This document shows, piece after piece, positions 35,097 through 48,300 of a stretch of DNA of 64,000 bases (position 1 is its first letter; the number at the start of each line of letters is the position of its first letter). Position numbers and translations under genes: made by a program. The DNA is from Dipodascopsis uninucleata var. uninucleata (taxonomy: Eukaryota > Ascomycota > Lipomycetes > Lipomycetales > Lipomycetaceae): assembly GCA_030568195.1 (NCBI GenBank), contig JAJLTO010000003.1:952501-1016500 (forward strand), given 5' to 3'. The notes below the pieces were generated by a model. The model was given only the letters and a program-made list of their open reading frames with translations, had not been told where the DNA came from and did no database searches.

Positions 35097-38000
35097 AGGG
35101 CTAGAAGGTTTAGATCTGTACTTCAATAAGATACATCTTTTTTCTAAGTTATTCTATAACATGAATTAAGACAGGATACAAAGGCAGCGATTGTTAGACA
35201 TTACACCCACTATGCAGTTAGCAGGCTATGTAATATTAGAGATATTTATGTCTTGAAGTTTTAGTCGTATACAGTCTATTCTAATGCCGTTCATCTTCTT
35301 TGTTATATATTGTTCGTCTCTTAATACGTTTATTTTATTTTAATACTCATGGATTGGGATTGTTTGTTTGTTATTTCTTCGGGAATCGTTACTATAGTTT
35401 TTGTTAATTCCTCTGCTAGGTGCATGTATATTTAGATCAAAAGGACAAGAAGAAAGGAGAGGCAAAAAGAATTTAGATTAATTATTATCATGTCTATTTG
35501 CTGTTTTTGCTTCTGTTGTATAAACAAGGGAAAGCAAAAGATAGCAGAGGTTAAAAGAATGGGGCCATAGTTGATCCACTGGTCTCTATTCAATTGTATT
35601 ATCTGTTTATAAACTGGCTGGAGTTTCAATTTCTTTCGTCAACTTTTAATTATTTCTGAAAGACAAGATTTCTAAGTTAATTTCAATTGCTTGGTTCTTG
35701 TTATTATTGTTCAACTTATTGTACTTATTTTGTAGATTTATAATGAAAATATTGGTTTTTCGTTATTCAATTATTCAGAGTCTCCTACTTAGATCTGGCT
35801 TTTCGATTGCAATATGCACTTGCTTTATAATTTCATTACTGTCTACTTCAAACTTGCACTAGAGCTAGCCTGTTCGTCATCTTGACGAGACAACTGTAAC
35901 AGCTGACTAGTGTACAACAAGCTTTTGTTGCTAATACAGCTATGTATCAGAAGAATTGTTTTACTCGTAGTGATTTGAATGTGTAGGCTATAAAGAAGAA
36001 TGCAGCTGCTGTAGTGCAATCGCGATTTTACTGTGCCAGAAAGTTGACCATTTACGTGTTCGGAGACTCAATTGTAGAGTGCAGACCGAAACTTCACCAA
36101 TAATTTTGATGCTTAGCACCTTCTTCTGTCTGCTTTGGAGTCATTTAATTCTTTAGGCTAGCAGTTTTCTTTTAGCTACTATTTCTTGCCACTGGCTTAT
36201 GCCGTCTTTTTAATTTCTTGCGTCTGCTACCATCGGTCATCGAAAATTTCTCTATTATATAACTTGCTAAAGTATCATATGCATGTTATATGCACAAGTT
36301 CGGTAAGGTGCTGAGTTACGTAAACCAATTGAGCAACTAGTTAGATAGTGGTTTGCTCGTAGCTTACAGAGGAATAGTGACAAGGATGCAGAAGATATAA
36401 TTTCGAGTGGAGACGCTAAGAAATGATATCTATGGGAGGCTATTTTGGCAGCCACCGCATTTCGTTCATATAGTAAGATGTTTTTTCTTTTTTTCTGCTT
36501 CCTTTTTTTTCCTGAACTATATGCTTTGATTAGTGCCTTCTTTGCATATTCTATTTCAGTTTTGTCGCGCTTTTTGGATTCCTTTCTCTTCCTCCTTGCA
36601 ACATTTTTTGGCCACATTTTTATTCCTGTACCACTATATCTCATAATGCAGCCCTATTCTGTCAAGCAGTCTATTTCCCCTTAATTATATACCACGCAAT
36701 TCCGCTCCAGTCACATGTCAATGCATGCAGAATATCACGAAGATGTCTAATTAGCGGATGGCGAGTTCATGAGACAAATGGGAGATGCTTAAGAGCTAGT
36801 AGAAAAATAGAACAGACGAATTCAAGAAACTTCGCCTAGATATTAGCTAGATCAAGATAGCGCTAAAGCTAGTCGACGTCGAGGTCCGGAGCCATATTTT
36901 ATAGTACAACGAAAGTACATGGTTCGTAGGACTGAACTACAGTTAAGAGAGCTACATCACCAAGTACTGCTTTAACTCAGCTATTGCGAAGGCATAAATG
37001 TGCTCTAGGGCTTGCTAAAAAGCTGCTAGGTACTCGTGACAAGACGTCCACTTAGGAAAGCTTACCTGAGCGACAGAAAGCGCCAGTAATAAGCTTTAGG
37101 AATGGGCAGCAAAATGTAGATTAGTTTGCCGGAGTTTTCTCTTCTCCGGATCGACGTCCTGTAGTACACTTTAGCAAGAGAGGCTCACGTAATGCAGAAT
37201 GCCAAGCATCAGTAGGTCGGGCAGCGGAATTTCTATAATACGCTGAGAGGATATCTTATAGCGAAACAGAAAAGGCATAAGTCACCTAATTGATTAGATG
37301 CGTCTTACAGGTAGGATCCACCTAGTGCTCCATCTAATATTCATACGACCAGTTTCACGACTTTCATTAGAGCAGATGTAAGGCTCGCAGTTAATGTATT
37401 TCATGGCGAGCACAGCGGTCTGTGTCGGCCAATCAACAGACTCCAGACTGTGCTGGATGTCCTGGGTCAAGATCATATGCTGGCAAATGAAATATGAGAT
37501 ATAACGCCATGAGCAGCTGGGATCCGGTCTAATGTTAAGATATGCCGCGAAACCGAGAGGTGCGCGGAAAGGACCCGGCAACTGCAAAGTTGGCCAAAAG
37601 TCATATCCTGGTAATATAGCTACAGCAAGATCACATACACATATTTTCTTACGTATTCATATTTAATGTAGACTGACAAGCTGTCTTGCACTGTCTTGCC
37701 AGATGAAGCTCGCAGCACTCACCTCAGATGAGCAGTAGCTAGTACTTCCCCAATGCGGTGCCAAATAAGTATGTGTAAAGCCTGTCGTCGACCAATATAT
37801 TGCGCCAGAGAAGAATATCACATGTAGTCAGGTATGTCAGCTTCACGGCGCTGCAATCTTACCTAGAGCCATAAAGATGTGATTCAGCGGTGCCTGAGAG
37901 GCACTCCGAACGCAAGCTGATAAACTTAGAAAGTCTATTCAAGCGAGATATAGCACTAAAGGGCGACAACATAAACGAGGTTTTGCGCTGCAGCTCCACA

Positions 38001-39790
38001 GCTATTGACTATAATTTATTGCAAAATACGATACCTTCGCATCCTTCTAAATAGAGACTTAGGTCTAGCATACATAGCACGGAAAAAAACTTTCACTAGC
38101 TTTACATCACTTGGCAGCGCGTCTTTCGCATAATTACAAAGTTCAACTTTGACGATCTGGCCACATTGAGATTAAAATTATCTGGCATAAGCTAGGTTTA
38201 GCACTGTCAGTGGTCTCGCGAGCGCTTGCCAGAGATTCCTTGAGAGTATAATCTGGTATCGCAGGCGCAATGGTCAAGAACATGATTTTCTCCGTAATGA
38301 TAACGCAACAGTCATTAAGGCAGAATATGGCCGCTCTATTTACAGAGGTGCCGATCTATAACGCCGACGAGATAAAAGAGAGGCAGGAGAAAGGGAGAAC
38401 GGCTCCGTTGCTGAATTTTGCGTCTTTTTGGTCTTCGCATAGCGACCGTTTCGCATAGTCAGCGCCACGCTTAGCACTCGGTTGACTTTAGCGTGTCTGT
38501 ATCAAGCCACAGCCGAGGCTTTTCGTGGACCGAACTGTAGATTCTGGAAGAATCTCAATATCGAGACCATTGAAGGTGAGTGCCCACAGCAAGCACTAGC
38601 ATTAAGCAACGGCTGACTTATAGTGTGGTTGGAATACGTAAAATTCCTGATTCCAAGCGCTTTTCAGTATTCAGAACTTCTAGAGTATTATGCCAATTAA
38701 ACTTAGACTGTCTGATAGCCGGTAACCTTCTTTTTATATTCTATTTTTATTCCATTTTTAAAATTCCAGCAGGGTTGGTTGTAAAGCGATTTTTTAGGTT
38801 TTCTTTATTTGCTCCAAAAATTGCTAACAATGCTTCCATCATCTCCGTTGCGATGCCTTTCTACCAGTGCCATTTCCGTTGCCTGCCCTTCACTCTCTTC
38901 CTTCTTCAGTTCCAGAAATTTCAATATATGCTCTGCTTGCTTCATGCGTCACTAGTACTCTGCATTTCAGTTTCAGAATTGATCGCTTTTTGTCGTTTGA
39001 ACTGCAGTGGAGTCAAAATACACAACATTGAAAGCTCGTTTCAGTAGCCGAATGATTGTGGCTCAAAAGTATAACACTCCAAAATCATGTGAACTTCATG
39101 TGCTCTGCTTCTGCTCTGCTTGCGTAGATGAAAAAAAAATCTAAATAGGTGCCAGCCACTGGAAGATAAACTTCACCATTGAATACCAGAAGTCGATAGT
39201 ACTACCGGAAAATTGCACAGAGCAAAAGACTTTCTCTCTTCCCGAGTATACGACTTTCGAAAACAACGCATATGCAGTCTGAGTTGCTTTAACCGTTTGT
39301 TTGATCTTCGTTTCTTTTTCAGTTTTTACATCAACGGTTCCGTGTCTTTCACACTCTCTAAATTTCACTATTTTACCTTTTGCTTTGATGGTTTGTGCAG
39401 AAGAAATATCCTCTCTGGCATTCTCGCTTGCCAGAGGTTAATTGCGATAGTCTTCCTTATTGAAAAATGATTAATAGCTGTAAAATTTACTCCGATTTCT
39501 CTACCATGACATAACTGAAACAAATATATCTACAGCAGCTTTCCTAAATGCAACAAGATCACTGACCAGAAATGAAAATCTTTTAAATCTACGCTTAGGG
39601 ATAGCCAGTTCCCTCTTGTCCGAACAAGACCATGGCTAGACCAGTACTATACAATAATGGCGTCGAGTTGTAGAACATTTAGTCTGGAATAGAGATTTAA
39701 GGTGTGAAATCTAACTTGTTTGCAAAATTAGCCGCTGATGACTAAAAATATATCATATATATTTAACCTGGCAGACACTTCATATCATAT
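35097..39790. other. 4.7-kb region without a convincing gene
   Basis: The first 1.6 kb after the regulator is T-rich on the plus strand and probably contains a long 3' untranslated region. 36267-36644 on the minus strand is a 125-codon ATG frame, very Lys/Arg-rich because it is the complement of T-rich DNA; I do not accept it as a gene. 36700-38560 resembles the central desert. 38580-39470 is again T-rich with only non-ATG frames. No tRNA or repeat found. Confidence 0.5.
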
Positions 39791-40783
39791 TTATTGCATA
39801 GAAACCTGTTCAGGAATAATGGTGTTGAGCTTTCCGGATGTAACAGCAGCACGGACATTGTCAATAACCTGGATCTCCATCTTCTTCTGCGTTTCATATG
39901 TCAAAGTTCCTAAATGTGGAAGAAGAATAACGTCTTCGTTATCAATCAGACCCGGGTGGATCTTAGGCTCGGCCTCGAAGACATCCAATCCAACACACTG
40001 GACCTTGCCACTTGCGAGAGCGTCAACCAAAGCAGCTTCATCCATGACAGCTCCTCGAGCGGTATTAGCGATAACAACACCGTCCTTCATCTTGCTGAAA
40101 GCATCTTTGTTGATGATGTGACGTGTGTTCGGATTTAACGGAAGGTTCAACGAAAGCACGTCAGAAGTAGCCAACAATTCATCGAAAGAAACATATTTAG
40201 CACCATCAGCAAGCTCCGAAGAAAGTTCACGTCTATTGTGGTATTGGACAGTCATACCAAAAGCCTCAGCCCTCTTCTTCAAAGCACGGCCAATTCCTCC
40301 CATACCAAGAATTCCAAGAACCTTTCCCTCAGGATCATGGGTTAAAGGCATACCACTGTTCCACTGTCCTCGTCTCAACTTGCTCATACCCAAGTTAAAT
40401 TTCCTTAAAGCGCCGAGGATAAGAAACATATTGACATCAGCAGTGGCGTCGTCAACAGTTGAAGGGCAGTTAGAGATCTTGATACCTTTCTCAGAGCAAG
40501 GAGCGACATCAATCTGATCGTAACCAGCACCGTTATGGCAGATGTACTTGAAAGATTTGGGCAATTCCTTAACCAAATCTGCATCAATCCTTCCTGTAAT
40601 TTCAACAGACTTGAAAGTTCTGTAGCAAGCAACTATATCTGAATACTTTCCTTTCAGATCTTTGATAAATTCCTCTCTGTTCTTGGAATCGCAGACTTCC
40701 AAGGTAGCGACATCCGACAGAGCCTCCCACTCTGCCTTAGCGTGAGCAATCTCTCCTAGCAACAAAACTTTTGGCTTAGACAT
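39791..40783 (-). CDS. GOR1: D-2-hydroxyacid dehydrogenase, glyoxylate/hydroxypyruvate reductase type
   Basis: NAD(P)H-dependent reductase of the D-isomer 2-hydroxyacid dehydrogenase family, most like yeast Gor1, which reduces glyoxylate to glycolate. It has 330 residues (Gor1 350). The dinucleotide loop GMGGIG is at residues 160-165. The catalytic set is complete: Arg243 in NTARGAVMDE, Glu272 in DVFEAEP and His290 in LPHLGT. The substrate-loop NGAGYDQID is at about 84-92. The residue pattern after the loop ends in YHNRR, with basic residues that in relatives favour NADPH. Codon choice is regular, rich in C-ending codons compared with the neighbours, which suggests high expression. Single exon, first ATG. 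Exact substrate cannot be read from sequence. Confidence 0.88.
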   Translation of the reverse strand: MSKPKVLLLGEIAHAKAEWEALSDVATLEVCDSKNREEFIKDLKGKYSDIVACYRTFKSVEITGRIDADLVKELPKSFKYICHNGAGYDQIDVAPCSEKGIKISNCPSTVDDATADVNMFLILGALRKFNLGMSKLRRGQWNSGMPLTHDPEGKVLGILGMGGIGRALKKRAEAFGMTVQYHNRRELSSELADGAKYVSFDELLATSDVLSLNLPLNPNTRHIINKDAFSKMKDGVVIANTARGAVMDEAALVDALASGKVQCVGLDVFEAEPKIHPGLIDNEDVILLPHLGTLTYETQKKMEIQVIDNVRAAVTSGKLNTIIPEQVSMQ

Positions 40784-41647
40784 CTCTTTTTCTCGATGAC
40801 TGCTTGAAAATGAAAAATTCTTCTTATTTAAGGTGAATAGCCTACTGCTGTTTTTAATTGCTGTCGAATTATTGAAGGTAGTCTATGTGTAAAAAAATGA
40901 TTAGCATGCCGGATTTCTGTTGTCCTCTTTTGTAGCCACTCAATTCTCAGATAAAAAAATCAATTCACTCTACGAGTCTGCACAATTTACCCGTACCCAC
41001 TGTCACCACGCCTTTTCGCCGATTTCAACCCTCACCCTTTGATAAGTAAGCGGAGCGGTATAAATTACCCTAAGCTCAAAATCGTTCACGTATAATCATT
41101 CGTCCATCTTAGCCGAATAGTTATCGTCCAAAGCTAATAGTACTCTACAGGAAAGAAATGGCAGGGAATATCGCGAAACAGGGGCAGAGAGTGACAGACT
41201 TAATTCTAGCTTACCTTAATGATATGAAGAGTTGAGAACGAAAATCGGAGTGTTGAAGTGCTCATTAGAACTAATCGGAAGGTACAAGTGCTTACTAGCT
41301 ATCTGTACTCAAAGAATTAGCATCTATTTTGCAATTATCGACTAGATCTGCGTTTCACATGACATGCTCACTACTGGCTAATATCAGAGAAGAAAAAAGT
41401 ATTTTCCAGTGGATTTACTATCTAACTGCCTCTGTTCTAAGAGCAAAGAATAGGAATCTTCGCATCTCTTTGCAGTATAGAAGAGTACAAATCTTCTCCA
41501 TTTCCACTGCCGTGAATAATACTAGCTCCCATGATATTCTATTTCGTATATATCTCTTGATTACTTCACTTACCTATTAGCAAAGTTTGTCAATCCTTAT
41601 ATATATATATATTCTGTATTACAGACAGTTAATGTTAAGTGGTAATA
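40784..41647. other. Intergenic region upstream of the GOR1-like gene
   Basis: 864 bases holding the GOR1-like promoter. Frames here, including one at 41329-41580, begin with non-ATG codons and resemble nothing known. An alternating TA tract of 15 bases lies at 41598-41612. Confidence 0.5.
41598..41612. repeat. Short TA dinucleotide tract
   Basis: Perfect alternating T/A run of 15 bases, about 35 bp upstream of the ATG of the possible small gene at 41648. It might serve as a TATA-like element; this is inference from position. Confidence 0.5.
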
Positions 41648-42248
41648 ATGAAGAATGAACAAAGCAAAACGCACTCTCAAATATCCTGGCCCTATTCTCT
41701 GGACCTTAAGGTAGTAGCACCGAAAATTCAATTCACACTATTTTCCCCAGGTTTATTTACTAGTTACCCTGAACATAAATCATTACGTAATATATATATG
41801 ATAGAATTTTTAAGCAGTTTTGTCGACTCGTATATCCCATCTCTCGAAAATGGTTTTGAAGGGGTTTGGAGAAAGGCAATGCTGATTGAAAGAATTAAAT
41901 ATTCAGGATTAACATCAAGAAAACTTAGAGCACCAGCAGTGAATAGGAGAATTATGATCTAATTTTTTATGACATATTACTACCGATTTTTGGTAACAGC
42001 TCTCTATAGAGTAAATATATAATAGCAATTACATTCGAGATCTATTGTCTGTTCAGCGTATTAGTTTGAATACTACTCACGCTCTTAGCGACCGTTCTGT
42101 TCGTTCTGGTCCATTTTCCTTATTCACGGGTTTTGATCAGACCTGTTTAAACTGTGACGTAGAATATCACTCGAAAATAATTAGAAAAAGAACGCGTCCA
42201 TTTGAGGATATAGAATCCAGCATAGCTGATATCCTGATTGATCTATAG
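41648..42248 (+). CDS. Possible small unknown protein (one or two exons)
   Basis: Two adjacent open stretches on the plus strand look coding but match no family I know. The first starts at ATG 41648 and is open to a TAA at 41960 (104 codons). The second is stop-free from 42057, right after a TGTTCAG acceptor, to TAG at 42246-42248. Joining at a GTGAAT donor after 41938 gives 97+63 residues in phase and a protein of about 160 residues ending in an acidic/hydrophobic helix (FEDIESSIADILIDL). The donor is weak, so an unspliced 104-residue product, or no gene at all, remains possible. It ends only about 100 bp before the TRA1 start on the same strand. Confidence 0.35.
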
Positions 42249-42349
42249 CAGTCTACAGTTTTTTTTAGTGAAAGACTAGATTCTTGATTCATTCACGGAC
42301 GTTGCATATTCACATATCGACACTCAAGTGAGGACATTAGAATTCAGTC

Positions 42350-45300
42350 ATGGTCGGTCTAACTATTGATGCTTTTGCTCAGCGTCTGTCTGATACATCG
42401 ACAGGTAAGGCTTAATCCCTGTTGCCGATGGATTGATTTTCTTTTGACACGCGCGGAATAATGTTACTAGATATTCTAGTGTGCTCTCAGCATTACAAAT
42501 ATGAACCGCGAAGAAAGCTTCGACTGTATACTAACAGATAAATTTATATTCCTAGATGCTAAAGGGAAGCTTCCGATTGCTACTGAGCTCAGAGATTCGT
42601 TAGAGAATTTTCATGGCCCTCAGGAATATCCAAAGTTTTTGAGTCGGTTGATGCCTGTCATCATATCACTTCTCGAATCAACACCTCCAAGTTTTTTGAC
42701 AGTTTCTCCGGAGCAGGTACGTATGGGTCTTTGACAGGCTTGTAACAAACCTTCCCAATATTCACGTCTAATTATGATACTGACATTCATATTCCTATAG
42801 AAATTGACAAATTGCTTACTAGAAGTCATTCATCGCTTACCAATGAATGAACACTTTCGACAATATGCTCCTCAGGTGATGCGATTATTAATGTCATTAC
42901 TCAGGACTGGAAACGAAGAAAGCGGAGTACTATGTATGAAAACAATAACAGGTCTTCATCGTAGTTACAAAAATTCTCTTGACGACCAAGTGCAGCCTTT
43001 TCTTGATCTAGTCGTTGAAATTTACAGGAATATGGGCATCGTTGTTAAAGAGACTTTTGAAAATCATCCTTCTACTTCTACACCATCTTCGACGCCATCA
43101 GTCCCTTCCAATTTCAATGTTTCAACTCCTGGTACCCTGTCATTTCAATCACCACGGCCCATGTCGCCGTCAATGTCCACTGACATTGGTAATGACGCAC
43201 CTGCTAAGACTTTACCAAAGAGCCTGTTCAGTTTCCGTGTTTTGACTGAATGCCCTATAATAGTTGTGCTGTTGTTTTCAACTCACAAGCAATCTGTTAA
43301 CGAGAACTTACCGGTGTTTGTACCTCTCATAATCGAGATGCTCTCACTACAAGCTGCTCCTCAAGCTGCTGCTCATACAGCGGCAGCTTCTAGGGGTGAA
43401 ATTTATACATCTGTATCCCCAGCTATCAAAAATCGTGCTACTTTTGGGGAATTCATTACTGCTCAAGTGAAAACTATGTCATTTCTTGCTTATATTCTTC
43501 GCGGTTTTGCTCCTACTCTGAAAAAATATCATACATTAATACCAGAGTTTGTAATTCGTCTGCTAAAAGATTGTCCGAGAGAGCTATCCGCATCGAGAAA
43601 AGAACTGCTAGTTGCTATCAGGCATATACTGTCTACTGACTTCCGTGTTATGTTTATCCCAAAAGTAGACTTACTACTCAATGAGAAGGTTCTTATAGGT
43701 GATGGTCTAACTGTACATGAAACCTTACGACCATTAGCATATAGTATGGTTGCTGATCTTCTACACCATGTGCGTGCTGAGTTGACTCCACACCATATAT
43801 GGATGACTGTAGAGGTCTATTCTAGAAATCTTCAGGATAACACACTAGCGGCTAGTTTTCAGACAATGAGTGCCAAATTACTTTTAAATTTGGTCGAGCG
43901 TATAATGAAGCTTCCCAACAAGGCTGAAGGTCGCCAACTTATAATATTTATTTTAGATGCATTTGCAGAGAAGTTTGCAGCACTTAATAGAAATTACGGT
44001 AGTGCTTTAAGACATTCTACTGAGTCTATTGAAAAGCGACCAGTTGATCCTATCGCTCAACTCACTAGAATGGAGGAGAAAGGCAAGCCATTTGAATTTG
44101 CTGACGAATTAGAAGATGCAAAATATTCAAAAGATTTGGACTTGATTGACATCTTGAACTCTTTTCCTATAAAGTTGCGTCCTGATCTATCGTCTGATGG
44201 TATGAAGGATGGACGATATCTATTTAAGAATTTAATGAACGGTCTAAAGACAATTATGTTCGGTTTGAAGACTTGCAATCCTCCCCCTCCTTCTATAAGC
44301 GCTACTAATAAAGCAAATCCTGTATCGCAAACTGCTGAAATTAATGTTGATCAATGGAATGAAACTGCACGTGGATTCAATTATGAGCAGGTTTCGATTT
44401 TGAGAAAGCTGTTCCGTGAAGGAGCTAATGGATTTTCTTATTATGCGACTGTGAGAGAAAAGCCTGTCATTGACACTCATAGAAATGGAAGCTATGACTC
44501 TATAGGTCCAAACATACCTATTACCAGTTCAAAGGAAGAAAAGGAGTTATTGGAAACTTTCGCCACTGTTTTCATTCATATTGATCCTGCAACATTTCAC
44601 GAAGTGCTAGAACCTGAGCTACCTAACTTTTTTGAGGCTATGATGAAAAACACGTCTCTTCTACATGTTCCTCAGTTTTTCCTTGCGAGTGATCCTACAT
44701 CTAGTAATTTTGCCGGTATTATTCTCAAATTCCTTATGAATCATCTTGAAGACGTGGGCAAAGGAGATGCTCTTCGGTCTAATCTTCTTATTCGCCTTTT
44801 CAAATTATCTTTCATGGCCGTTAATCTATTCTCAACAACTAATGAAGAAGTGTTCCAGCCACATCTACGCAATTTGATTCTTGATTCCATGAAATTTGCG
44901 TCGACGGCGGAAGATCCTCTGAACTATTATTTGTTATTGCGAACGCTTTTTAGATCTATTGGAGGCGGAAGGTTTGAACTTCTTTATAAGGAGGTGCTTC
45001 CTCTTCTCCAAATTCTTTTAGAATCTTTAAACAGACTGCTCTTTACTGCTCGAAAGCCACAGGAACGCGATCTGTACGTTGAGTTATGTTTAACTGTCCC
45101 GGTGAGATTAAGTGTGCTAGTGCCTCATTTGAAGTATCTTATGAGACCCTTAGTTATTGCTCTTACTGGTTCACAGGAACTCGTTGGTCAGGGTCTCCGT
45201 ACTCTTGAGCTTTGTGTTGATAACTTGACTCCAGATTACTTTGATAATGTTGTCGAACCTGTCATAGAAGAGGTTATGGAAGCTTTATGGACGCATTTGA

Positions 45301-48300
45301 AACCGTTGCCTTATCCGCATCAGCCTAGTCATACTACCCTGAGAATTTTAGGAAAGTTAGGCGGCCGCAATAGGCGATATCTTCAACCACCTAAAAATCT
45401 GAACTGTTCGGGTGCTCCAGCGAATGATCCTGTGATTATGGTCGAAATCAATGGTATTTCTGGTCGTCGTTCCTTTCCACTTACTGTCGGTTTAGAAGCT
45501 GTTTTCCGAGCGATCACTGATTATCGTGCCGATGCACATTATCGTATTGAAGCTTTCCATCTCTTATCAGCTACTGTCAGGCTCTTTTTTGATAAGTCAG
45601 ACCTAGGACCAGATGTTGAACAGATCGCTCTAGAGTGTACTAAGGCTATAGCAAGTGGATTCCTACCTCAAGATCCAAACTTTGTGCTCAAAAGTGAACC
45701 TAAATCAATGAAGAAGATTCACTCTCAGAATGAGCTCTTTGAAAAGCTCTTGAAGTACTGCTTTTTTGCTACTGCTATTGTTGACGTTGCTGATGAGGCC
45801 AAGAAATTGATTAACGATATCTGTGAGCACGTTGTTCTGCTTGAAATTGGTAAAGTGTACATGGAGGTTAAGCGTGATAGACGTCCATTTGTTGTTACGG
45901 ACAATGAAGATCCTATTTGCATTGATTTCAGACTGCTTTACAGTGCAATCACTGATGCCCTATGCTCATATAAGATTCCAGTTCGTCAAGCTGGTAGTAA
46001 TGCAGTTAAACTGATATATAGCACTTGCATTACATTATTTGGTTCTATTGAAGCAGCACATAAGTTCCCTGTCTTTCGAATGCTTACGCTTTCTTTCTGC
46101 CACTCATGCTTCCAAGAGCCTTGGTACAACAAGGCGGGTGGCTGTATTGGTTTGAAGGTCTTATTGGAAGAATGCGAATTCCCACTAGAGTTCATTCAGA
46201 AACGACAGATTGATATAATCCGAGCTTTACTATTTGTTCTCAAGGATATACCACCAGAGTTGCCTGGACGAGCAAGGGAAGATGCTCAGAATTTAATCCA
46301 GCTTGTGCTAAAAAAATGCTATACTGATGTTTCACGCGAGGATTTACAGGGCCGGCCCTTTCATCAGCTTATCAGTATATTATTCTATGAAGTCTCGAAC
46401 TCCCACCAGATAGTGAGAGAAACAGTTCAGGATTCGTTGAGAATGCTGTCTAACCTTACAGGAGTTCCATTGCACGAGCTTCTTGCTCCCGTAAAACAAA
46501 CTTTGCTGGTTTCAATATTTGGCAAGCCTTTGAGGGCACTACCATTCCCTATGCAAATCGGAAATATCGATGCTATTACCTTTTGTCTTAGTTTGGAAAA
46601 TTCTTTTCTACCATTTAATGATGAATTATTGCGACTGCTCATGGAAGCTCTCGCATTGGCCGATGCTGAAGACGAGGCTTTATTGGCAGCCCCGCATCCT
46701 CAAAGAACGATGGAATATGGTGTGTTTGAGCAGTTGGTTCAACTAAGAATTGTCTGTATTCGTCTCCTCACATTAGCTATGATGAGTCCAGAATTCTTTC
46801 AGAACCATCCAGCACAACAAGCGCAGACGAGGGCTAAAATAATTGCAGTCTTTTTTAAGACTCTCTATTCTAGATCAAAGAAAGTAGTAGATGCTGCAAA
46901 TGAAGGATTGAAATCTGTTCTTTCGCAAAATCATAAGCTTCCAAAGGATCTTCTTCAGAATGGACTACGACCTATCTTAATGAATTTGTCGGACCACAGA
47001 CGTTTAACTATTGCAGGTCTTGAAGGGCTTGCTATTTTGCTTGAACTACTGACAAATTATTTTAAAATTGAGATTGGTACTAAGCTTTTAGATCATTTGA
47101 AAGCATGGGCCGAACCCTTCATGTTGTACCAGTCATCTGGCAAACAATTGATGAGCCAACATAATATCAAGATTATTGCAGCTATTATGAATGTCTATCA
47201 TTTACTTCCAGCTGAGGCAAGTAGATTCATGGATGGCCTAGTAACGACTGTCATCTACTTGGAAGAAAACTTAAGACGCTATTATGATAGTCCTTTCCGA
47301 CCTGCTTTAGCTAAGTTTACCGCTAGATATCCCAAGGAGACTATTGATTACTTCATTCCCAAGCTTGCTGATAGAAGATTTGGAAGATTGTTTGTGTATT
47401 TAGTTAAATCTGAAAACAATACGGAGTTGCGCGAGCTCACAATCAGAATGGTAAGAACTCTACTCCCCAAGGTTCTTGAGATTCAAAAACCAGAAGAGAA
47501 GTGTGCTGCTCTTGTCAACATCATTTATGTGATCGGTGCTATCACTAAGCATAAGAAAGACTGGATTATCACTCAAAGGGATACTTTATTGGTTATTTTG
47601 CAGAATGCACATTGGCTGAGAGCGTTTGCTAGATCCCGTCCCCTTTCATCCCAACTCCACCTTGCAGTCAAGCAAGTTTTGGAAGAGCTACTCAACATCC
47701 ATGTGACGTATTTTAAAGAGAAACCTGATGATATGGAGATGGTTTTTAAGGTTATCGATGCCATGGCTACCAAGAACATCGAGCCCATTGCGTCGGTATA
47801 TACTTACATTACCGATGATATTGTGAAATCTAATTCAGTACAGCTACGTAGAGATTATTTGACTAAGGCTCTAGAATATTTCAGTCACAATGGGATTTCT
47901 CTTGCAACAAAATGTTTTATATTTCAATACATTATCAATTCGTTATTAATATTGGAAGTACATCGAAACGGAGATTTATCCAATTTTCTAGAGAAGTCCT
48001 GGATTGACATGGCTCATAACAAGATATGGAAGCCAGCACTCAGTGACCTCTTTGATGATAGCTCTGAATATCAAGATCAATATCGTATACAGCTGTTGCA
48101 GATGTCTGCAACTCTTATTCATCACAGTCCTGCTCTGGTGGCTGACGTACGTGACGTACGAAAAGATATCATTAAAGTGGGATGGAACTATATCAAGCTT
48201 GAAGATATAATCAGTAAGCAAGCAGCATCTGTATTGATTGCTTTCTTTATAGTCGCCTATGAGACACCATTAAAGATCGCTTTACAAATATATGTTCAAT

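Noticed and set aside
36267-36644. 125-codon minus-strand frame with a real ATG, very rich in Lys and Arg
   Set aside because: It is the complement of a T-rich plus-strand stretch, which favours AAA/AAG/AGA codons by composition. It resembles no known family and its second half looks random.
38580-39047. 155-codon plus-strand frame, hydrophobic and Phe/Leu-rich
   Set aside because: Begins with GTG, not ATG, and its amino acid content simply mirrors T-rich DNA. No splice model or family match supports it.
39141-39368. 75-codon minus-strand frame opposite the previous one
   Set aside because: Starts with GTG and overlaps T-rich DNA; no independent support.
48145-48162. Tandem GACGTAC motif resembling a binding-site repeat
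   Set aside because: Lies inside TRA1 coding sequence and is explained by the repeated codons for DVRDVR.
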